From positions 248,001 through 312,000 of the forward strand of contig NZ_JARXVF010000001.1 of NCBI RefSeq assembly GCF_029892515.1: 64,000 nt of DNA. The letters run 5' to 3'. This stretch comes from Pseudaminobacter soli (ex Li et al. 2025) (GTDB taxonomy: Bacteria; Pseudomonadota; Alphaproteobacteria; Rhizobiales; Rhizobiaceae). The notes below the pieces were generated by a model. The model did not search any database and was not told the origin of the DNA. It was given only the letters and a program-made list of their open reading frames with translations. Below are positions 58,495 to 64,000 of this stretch, one piece after another. Made by a program: the position numbers and the translations under genes. Each line of letters begins with the position of its first letter. Positions within the stretch are counted from its first letter, which is position 1.

Positions 58495-59877
58495 TCAGCG
58501 GCCGTCCGGCGTCCGCAAGCCGATCCACTTGTCCTTGACGGCGTTGTAATGCTCTTCCGGGTTGTATTCGGCCACGTTCAGGCCTAGCCGACCCGCATAG
58601 AGCTGGCCCGTCGCCTGCAGGATGCCGTAGCTGGCAACCACGAGCTGCGCCTCGGAGGTGGCGAGGCTGATTTGAGCGGTGATGACGTTGCTCTGCTGGA
58701 TAAGCACGTCGAGCGTGGTGCGCTGACCGACATTGCGCTCTTCGACGACACCGTTCAGCGCGAGCTGTGCGGCCGAGACGGCCGTGCGGTTGGAAACGAC
58801 GCCCTGCTTCGCGGATTCATAGGACGCCCAAGCCGACGAAACCTGCTGACGCACCTGATCGCGAACGACATCGACCTGGATGCGAGCCTGCCCGAGCGTT
58901 TCTTTGTTCTGGCGCACGATGGCATCGTCACGACCAGCCTGATAGATCGGGATGGTCAGCGTGGCACCGACGCTTGCCGTGTTATACGTGTTTCGGCTGA
59001 CGCCCGGCAGCCCATTGGATTGGAGACCGCTAGTCTCCTGGAAATTGCGCGACGCCGATGCGGAACCCGTCAGCTGCGGCAGTTTCGCGCCTTCCGCCGA
59101 TTTCACCCCAAATCCCGCCGCATCGACCAGATGCTGCGAAGACAGGATTGCCGGATGCTGGTTTGCAGCCAGCGCATAGGACTGCGACAGCCCCTTCGGC
59201 AACATCTTCGAGATCGGGGCGGCAGGGCTCAGCTTGCCCGGCTGCTCGCCGACAACCTGGAGATAGATCGCTTCGCTGATCGCGACCTGGGAGCGCGCCG
59301 CCGCCAGCTGGGAAATGGCCGTCGAACGAGCCGATTCAGCCTGTGCAACGTCGGTTCGGGTGCCCTCGCCGACGTCCAGACGCGACTGCGAAGCACGCAC
59401 CTGCTCGTCGAGGAACTCGAGATTGCGCTCGGTCAGGATAGCGATCTGCCTATCCCGAATCACGTCCATATAGGCGCTGACCGCGTTGAACAGGGTGTTC
59501 ATCTCGGTGTTGCGCAGATTTTCGTCGGCCGCGTACACGTTCGACTTGGCGCCCGCGACATTATTCTTGGTCTGGAAACCGTCGAACAGCGTCTGGTTGA
59601 GCTGCACGCCGAAATTGGCGGCGGTTATTCGCTGGTTTAGCGTCGAGGTATAGTTGATATTGCCGACGCCGAGAATGGTGGGACGATAGCCGGACTTGGC
59701 GATCGCAACACTCTCGTCGGTCACACGCACGCCGGCACGGCCGGAATTCAAGGTCGAATTCAGCTGGTAGGCCTTCGCCATAGCTCCGGAAATGTTTTCA
59801 GCGAAGCTCGGCACCGTGGAGAGCGCGGTGGCAGAGAAAAAGACGGCAGCTAGAATGCCTTTGCGCAAAAACGACAC
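58495..59877 (-). CDS. tolC: TolC-family outer membrane efflux/secretion protein
   Basis: 460 residues. Signal peptide (about 1-26), then two OEP repeats with the TolC-type coiled-coil and beta elements (TLFDGFQTKNNVAGAKSNV; TLTIPIYQAGRDDAIVRQNKE). Forms the outer membrane exit duct of type I secretion and tripartite efflux pumps. A PCMT-family gene lies directly upstream, a pairing seen widely in alphaproteobacteria. Confidence 0.93.
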   Translation of the reverse strand: MSFLRKGILAAVFFSATALSTVPSFAENISGAMAKAYQLNSTLNSGRAGVRVTDESVAIAKSGYRPTILGVGNINYTSTLNQRITAANFGVQLNQTLFDGFQTKNNVAGAKSNVYAADENLRNTEMNTLFNAVSAYMDVIRDRQIAILTERNLEFLDEQVRASQSRLDVGEGTRTDVAQAESARSTAISQLAAARSQVAISEAIYLQVVGEQPGKLSPAAPISKMLPKGLSQSYALAANQHPAILSSQHLVDAAGFGVKSAEGAKLPQLTGSASASRNFQETSGLQSNGLPGVSRNTYNTASVGATLTIPIYQAGRDDAIVRQNKETLGQARIQVDVVRDQVRQQVSSAWASYESAKQGVVSNRTAVSAAQLALNGVVEERNVGQRTTLDVLIQQSNVITAQISLATSEAQLVVASYGILQATGQLYAGRLGLNVAEYNPEEHYNAVKDKWIGLRTPDGR

Positions 59878-60052
59878 GACTTGTCCCTCATCCGTTTCAG
59901 TGGGAGCAGAAACGGCCGAGCAGACAGACGCCCACCTCGAACGATCCTTGAATACCCCCTGCTGACCCCCAAACCCGACTCAGGCACGAGTATTCAGCAA
60001 TGGTTCACCGTGAGGCCACCACGATGGCAGGACAGTCGCAAGACTTTCCTGC

Positions 60053-60727
60053 TTAGAATTCGAATGCGCGAGCGCGTTCAAATCCCGGCAGTGGCCTAAT
60101 TGCCGCATTAAATGCCCTGCGGCCGGTGACAACACCAGTAGTCTTAATAAATAGACGGGCAACACCTGCATTGCCCTGACCCTCGACGGCGACGAGTCTA
60201 CCACCCTCTTTGAGCTGATCAAACAACGCCTTAGGCAAGTCTTCAACCGAGCCGTCGAGGAAAATCACATCATAGGGAGCTTCCGCCGCGTAACCAGCCT
60301 GCAACGGGCCCTGCACCACGGCGACATTGTCATAACCAAGGCTCGAAAGGGTGGAAGTGGCAGCGTCGGCGAGCGCCGAATCGCTTTCCAACGCAACGAC
60401 CGAGCTTGCTAGCCTGGAGAGGACCGCGGCCGAATAGCCGGTGCCGCAGCCAATATCGAGCACGAAATCGGTCGGGCGCACATCGGCAAGCTGCACCAGT
60501 TTGGCAAAGGGCGACGGCTCCATGAGATAGCGTGCAGGCTTGCCGGCTTCGGCTGGCGTGATCTCGATGTGCTCGTCGATATAGGCGAGCGACTGCCGCT
60601 TGACGGGAACGAATGCTTCGCGCGGAACCGTAAGCATGGCATCCAGCACGCCCGAGTCCGTCACGTCGGTGGTGCGGACCTGTCCGTCAACCATTTTCAC
60701 GCGCTGTTCGGAAAAGTCAGTATTCAT
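60053..60727 (-). CDS. PCMT-family methyltransferase upstream of tolC
   Basis: 224 residues with a SAM motif I DIGCGTGYSAAVLSRL (about 87-102) and the PCMT-like N-terminal region (MVDGQVRTTDVTDSGVLDAM). Distinct from the pcm gene at 33544. Members of this subgroup sit beside tolC in many alphaproteobacteria; isoaspartate repair activity is uncertain. ATG at 60727 chosen; the frame runs upstream through tRNA-Cys and cannot be coding there. Confidence 0.88.
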   Translation of the reverse strand: MNTDFSEQRVKMVDGQVRTTDVTDSGVLDAMLTVPREAFVPVKRQSLAYIDEHIEITPAEAGKPARYLMEPSPFAKLVQLADVRPTDFVLDIGCGTGYSAAVLSRLASSVVALESDSALADAATSTLSSLGYDNVAVVQGPLQAGYAAEAPYDVIFLDGSVEDLPKALFDQLKEGGRLVAVEGQGNAGVARLFIKTTGVVTGRRAFNAAIRPLPGFERARAFEF

Positions 60728-60814
60728 ACCCAAAACAACCCGTCTCGGCGCCAGCACTGCGCATTTCTTACCGGGTAGAACAGTCGGTCCACTGTAGGAC
60801 CGGATGCGGCAGAT

Positions 60815-60888
60815 TGGAGGCCTCGCCCGGAATCGAACCGGGGTGCAAGGATTTGCAGTCCTCTGCGTAACCACTCCGCCACGAGGCC
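60815..60888 (-). tRNA. tRNA-Cys (GCA anticodon)
   Basis: 74 nt including encoded CCA. Acceptor GGCCTCG/CGAGGCC, discriminator T, anticodon loop CTGCAAA with GCA, T-loop GGTTCGATTCC. Confidence 0.97.
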
Positions 60889-61068
60889 TCGCCGCTGCCG
60901 GCGTTCTACGGGGGTTCAATAGGTTGCCTGATATTTTGCGTCAAGCTGTCTGACGCTGTTCGCGAAACTTTCCCCGCACCATTTGTGATGATTGGCACCC
61001 CAATGACGGGCGTCACCGCATCGCACACCACCTTTAGGCGAGTATTTTGCTCTTATAGTAAATTGAGG

Positions 61069-61092
61069 GGGCGGCCCTTCAGCCGCCCTTTT
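61069..61092. terminator. Hairpin terminator after the RcnB-like gene
   Basis: GGGCGGC (61069-61075), loop CCTTCA, GCCGCCC (61082-61088), TTTT on the plus side. For the minus-strand RcnB-like gene it is followed by CCTCAATTT. Confidence 0.65.
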
Positions 61093-61112
61093 CAGTAGTC
61101 TCGATTGCCGGA

Positions 61113-61430
61113 TCAGCGGCCGCCGATAATGCCGGCGATGATGCCGGACGCCATATTCACGAGAATATAGCTGTTATCGACGCGCACCCACTCCTGGCCG
61201 CGGGCGGGACGCTGGAGGCCGTAGCGGTGATAGTCGCGAACGACGTGCCGGCGCTGCCAATCAGGCAGGCGCTTGCCCTTGGCCCAGTGCGGCCTGGGGG
61301 CCGGCTTGTGGTGCTGATGCTTGTGGCCGTGGCGATATTCGACCTGATTGCCGTAGCCGGATTGCGCCTGCGCCGCAATCGGGGCTGCAAGGACGGACAG
61401 GGCGGTAAGAGCAAGGACGATGCGCTTCAT
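61113..61430 (-). CDS. RcnB-family periplasmic protein
   Basis: 105 residues. Signal peptide (RIVLALTALSVLAAPIAAQAQ), His-rich segment (HGHKHQHHKPAPRPHW), then the RcnB-type core (KRLPDWQRRHVVRDYHRYGLQRPARGQEWVRVDNSYILV in two parts) and a Gly/Ile end. The family is linked to nickel/cobalt homeostasis in E. coli; here that is only a family-level guess. SD GGAG upstream of ATG 61430. Confidence 0.82.
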   Translation of the reverse strand: MKRIVLALTALSVLAAPIAAQAQSGYGNQVEYRHGHKHQHHKPAPRPHWAKGKRLPDWQRRHVVRDYHRYGLQRPARGQEWVRVDNSYILVNMASGIIAGIIGGR

Positions 61431-61568
61431 GGGAGGCTCCTTTATCAATTCAACGCAAGGAACCTAGGCGGCCGGGGATGAACGCAAACTGAACGAACCC
61501 ATTACAATTTCGTAATGAAATCCACATGTTGCGGGGCAAACCTGCAGCAATCCGGAATCGGCCTGGAA

Positions 61569-61871
61569 TCACCCCGACTGCGAATCGCCGTTTCGATCCC
61601 CCTCGTCACCTCCTTTGCGCCATCGCTTCCAACGAACGATTCCGCGGCGGCGATAACGACGAATCAATGCGAACTCGTAGGAAAGCAGCAGCAGTCCGAC
61701 GGGAATCATCCAAAAGCCAAGAATCGGCAGAAAGCCGAGCAGACCAAGAATCGTAAGCCCGACGCCGAGGGCGATGCGCTTGTTTCGTGATTCCGGCAAA
61801 CGAATCTCGCGACCCAGAATCGAAATCGTACGGCGCGACGACTCGCCGACAGGCGTTTCCTTCTCGGCCAT
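61569..61871 (-). CDS. Small membrane protein of unknown function
   Basis: 100 residues. One or two closely spaced membrane helices at about 33-66 (IALGVGLTILGLLGFLPILGFWMIPVGLLLLSY) between a polar N-terminus and a strongly basic C-terminus (RRYRRRGIVRWKRWRKG). Proteins of this shape are conserved in Hyphomicrobiales without known function. Oppositely oriented to tRNA-Asn. Confidence 0.75.
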   Translation of the reverse strand: MAEKETPVGESSRRTISILGREIRLPESRNKRIALGVGLTILGLLGFLPILGFWMIPVGLLLLSYEFALIRRYRRRGIVRWKRWRKGGDEGDRNGDSQSG

Positions 61872-62058
61872 ATGACGCGTCCTCTCCCTCCCTGTGGATA
61901 AACGGCCCGCCTGCGCGGCCGCGAAAAGCCTTACATATGAAGGGGTCCATCACCTTTTCGAGGTAGCCGCCAAATTTATTCAGCAAAAAAATCACATTCC
62001 CGCTTTGCAAAGCCGAGAAGTGTTTGCTATAGGCAGCCTCGTTCTGACGAGCAACTGT

Positions 62059-62133
62059 TCCCCGGTAGCTCAGTGGTAGAGCAACCGGCTGTTAACCGGT
62101 TGGTCGCTGGTTCGAATCCGGCCCGGGGAGCCA
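62059..62133 (+). tRNA. tRNA-Asn (GUU anticodon)
   Basis: 75 nt including CCA. Acceptor TCCCCGG/CCGGGGA, discriminator G, anticodon stem ACCGG/CCGGT with loop CTGTTAA (GTT), T-loop GGTTCGAATCC. Confidence 0.97.
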
Positions 62134-62502
62134 CTTCACTGGCTTAGCTCGTCAACACTTCCAGACATCGTCATTCGGCAATTTCACTCTTCGCCTCGGC
62201 GTGGTGTCAGGCTGGTCCTTCCCCTTAACTGTGAGTTGAAGGGCAGCCAACGACGATTGGCTGCGTCCAGGAATCTCATCGGTCAAATCGCTGAATCGGC
62301 GAGTACATGCGCCGGCCGGTAGCCATTCCGGTCGCAACGCGGGCTCCGCTCGCATATGCATCGAATCAATAGGTTGTAAGCGGTCCACGGTCATGGCACC
62401 TACCGCGCCGGCAGGCGCGGCGGCTCCGACGTTCCATGTCTTGCCACGTCGATCCGACAAAGACGCAAATTATCGCCATATGGGCAGGGCAAGGCCGCAG
62501 GC
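62134..62502. other. Region downstream of tRNA-Asn, no supported gene
   Basis: 369 bases. A 102-codon minus-strand frame (62152-62460) has no SD or recognisable domain. No integrase, no repeat of the tRNA end. Composition is more AT-rich than neighbouring genes. Confidence 0.5.
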
Positions 62503-62865
62503 ATGCAGATGACGAGTTGGAGTTTTGTTGTTGTGCTCGCCGGCACTGCGGCTCTCGCAGGCTGCGCAACGCCGCCGGATGCGATCGAGGCCAAGACGGT
62601 AAATGACGCGCGCTTCAAGAACCTCGATTGTCCGATGCTGATAACCGAGCGCGACCGGCGGGTACAAATCCGCGATCTTCTGATCGAGGCGCAAAGCGAG
62701 CGATACCGCGCCGACCTGATCAGCGGCGCGCTCACCGGAATGACTCAGTCGATGATCAACTCGCCGACCGAGCGCGAGGCGAAGATCGCCGAGGTGAAAG
62801 GCGAACTCATCGCCATCGGCCAGGAAATCATGGCCAAGAACTGTATTGTGCGCATTGGCCAGTGA
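62503..62865 (+). CDS. Small lipoprotein
   Basis: 120 residues. Lipoprotein signal with lipobox LAGC (C21), then a short helical domain (RDRRVQIRDLLIEAQSERYRADLISG; TEREAKIAEVKGELIAIGQEIM) resembling a two-helix hairpin with two Cys (one in LDCPM, one in KNCIV). ATG chosen for the signal peptide. No family name assigned. Confidence 0.75.
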   Translation: MQMTSWSFVVVLAGTAALAGCATPPDAIEAKTVNDARFKNLDCPMLITERDRRVQIRDLLIEAQSERYRADLISGALTGMTQSMINSPTEREAKIAEVKGELIAIGQEIMAKNCIVRIGQ

Positions 62866-63004
62866 AGACTTGCGGCAAGACCGCGTTGCCAATAAGCCCC
62901 TGCCCCTGCGTCAGCCGTGATCGGTAAAATTCGACCTATTTCCTTGATCCTTTCGCAAGTGCCTTGAGCCAATTTCGGCAACGGGGGGCGAATGGAGGCT
63001 CACA

Positions 63005-63196
63005 TTGAGGTCGGACTTTGCCACCGCGCGGCAATTGCTGGAAAAAGCGCAACAACATCTGCAGGGCCGCGACGCGACCAGCCGACAGCTCAATGAAGCC
63101 ATCGAGCTATTGGTCGAAGCCGTGCTGACGGCTGAGCATACGGCCCCGAAAGGCGAGGTCGTCATGTTTCCGCAAAGAAGGTCGGGCGCGCGCTAA
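63005..63196 (+). CDS. Small helical protein, TTG start
   Basis: 63 residues, mostly helical (FATARQLLEKAQQHLQGRD, QLNEAIELLVEAVLTAEH), ending in a basic VVMFPQRRSGAR. Start TTG at 63005 with SD GGAGG at 62994-62998, six bases upstream. Function unknown. Confidence 0.6.
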   Translation: MRSDFATARQLLEKAQQHLQGRDATSRQLNEAIELLVEAVLTAEHTAPKGEVVMFPQRRSGAR

Positions 63197-63396
63197 GGAT
63201 TTGTTCACCACGTTCATCGTAGCTTTGGCGTCGAGGGGCGCTAGGTACTGCGTAGCCCCGGTTCTTCTCACGCAGAAGTGACGCCGCGAGGCCCCTGGCC
63301 CAACGGCAAGCTTCTTGCTTCGGCCAAAAACCGACGACATATCCGCCGTGCTCGTGTTAATTGCACCTGGTCGACGCGTTCGCGCCGTCCGGCGAT

Positions 63397-64000
63397 ATGT
63401 TCCGGGACAGTTTTGTGAATCGCACCATTCCGCTCATTCTCGCGGTCGCCCTTTTCATGGAAAACATGGATTCGACGGTGATCGCGACGTCGCTGCCGGC
63501 GATCGCGACGGATATCGGCACGAGTCCCATCGCATTGAAGCTGGCGTTGACGGCCTATCTGGTGTCGCTGGCCGTTTTCATTCCGATCAGCGGCTGGATG
63601 GCCGATCGCTTCGGCGCCAAGAACGTGTTCCGCGCCGCCATCGCCGTCTTCGTCGTCGGCTCCGTTGCCTGCGCGATTTCCAATTCGCTGCCTGCTTTCG
63701 TCGTCTCCCGTTTCCTGCAGGGCATGGGTGGGGCCATGATGACGCCGGTGGGCAGGCTGGTGCTGGTGCGCTCGACGCCGAAGAACGAGCTTGTCGCCGC
63801 GATGTCCTGGCTGACAATTCCCGCGCTGGTCGGACCGCTCGTGGGGCCGCCGGTCGGCGGCTTCATCACCACCTATTTCACCTGGCACTGGATCTTCCTG
63901 ATCAACGTGCCCATCGGCGTCATTGGCATGTGGCTGGCGACCCGCTTCCTGCCCGAAACCGATTCGATCGGGGTTCCGCCGCTCGACGTGCCGGGCTTCA
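63397..64000 (+). CDS. MFS multidrug exporter, DHA2 (14-helix) type, partial
   Basis: The first 201 codons of an open frame that leaves the window. Contains the DHA2 motif MDSTVIATSLPAIATDIG (28-45) in the first helix pair, WMADRFGAKNVFR in loop 2-3 (motif A), RFLQGMGGAMMTPVGRL (motif B region) and GGFITTYFTWHWIFLINVP (motif C/DHA2 signature). Drug/proton antiporter in the inner membrane. ATG at 63397; GTG at 63415 is possible. Confidence 0.88.
   Translation, partial: MFRDSFVNRTIPLILAVALFMENMDSTVIATSLPAIATDIGTSPIALKLALTAYLVSLAVFIPISGWMADRFGAKNVFRAAIAVFVVGSVACAISNSLPAFVVSRFLQGMGGAMMTPVGRLVLVRSTPKNELVAAMSWLTIPALVGPLVGPPVGGFITTYFTWHWIFLINVPIGVIGMWLATRFLPETDSIGVPPLDVPGF

Noticed and set aside
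62152-62460. 102-codon minus-strand frame after tRNA-Asn
   Set aside because: No SD, no domain, and its 3' end runs to the tRNA; translation looks random.

Overview
The window is a stretch of GC-rich, densely packed bacterial chromosome. Gene content and order point to an alphaproteobacterium of the order Hyphomicrobiales (Rhizobiales), probably near Mesorhizobium/Phyllobacteriaceae. The evidence is an ExoR-type periplasmic regulator, a PopZ-family polar protein, DUF1127 proteins beside CCUCCUCCC (cuckoo / alpha-r14) small RNAs, a fused SecDF, and the order erpA-dgt-argS-SPOR-nagZ-scpA-scpB-tatABC-serS-surE-pcm. The genus is inferred from gene content only. No phage, insertion sequence, rRNA or CRISPR array was seen.

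Layout. 1-6.3 kb: MFS transporter, rnd, guaB (minus), map and radC. 6.3-9.7 kb: tig (minus), tRNA-Leu, a gene-poor stretch of unclear content, a small Gly/His-rich exported protein and a small membrane protein. 9.65-20.1 kb: a divergent LysR regulator and a seven-gene plus-strand operon encoding a GMC oxidoreductase, an enolase-superfamily enzyme, an aldehyde dehydrogenase and a complete family-5 ABC importer. This looks like one uptake-and-oxidation unit for an unidentified substrate. 20.2-21.9 kb: a GDYxxLxY / DUF2157 membrane pair (minus). 22.1-22.9 kb: two near-identical DUF1127 genes followed by three tandem, roughly 155-nt units. Together the units carry nine hairpins, each showing CCTCCTCCC in its loop, a mimic of the 16S rRNA anti-Shine-Dalgarno sequence. 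22.96-26.5 kb: trmFO, a hexapeptide acetyltransferase, and a sterol-desaturase-like hydroxylase with a small partner.

26.6-49 kb is a long housekeeping block, mostly on the minus strand. It holds a degenerate squalene/phytoene-synthase-like protein and an Mth938 protein (homologues of mitochondrial complex I assembly factors NDUFAF6 and NDUFAF3), secDF, yajC, a divergent DUF815 ATPase, a degenerate LytM/LysM lipoprotein, pcm, surE, serS, tatCBA, an orphan ABC ATPase, scpB, scpA, nagZ, a very large SPOR protein, argS, dgt and, divergently, erpA. These genes serve export, cell-wall turnover, chromosome condensation, translation and nucleotide pools.

49-64 kb: xanthine/uracil permease, xth, exoR-like regulator, FadL-like porin, valS, popZ, tolC, a second PCMT-family protein, tRNA-Cys, an RcnB-like protein, small membrane and lipoproteins, tRNA-Asn, and the start of a DHA2-type MFS exporter that runs off the window.

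The most notable system is the DUF1127 plus triple anti-SD hairpin RNA array at 22.1-22.9 kb. The family is known, but this arrangement deserves a closer look. Starts were chosen from Shine-Dalgarno spacing, family N-termini and gene overlaps. All functional calls are by recognition, without database searches.
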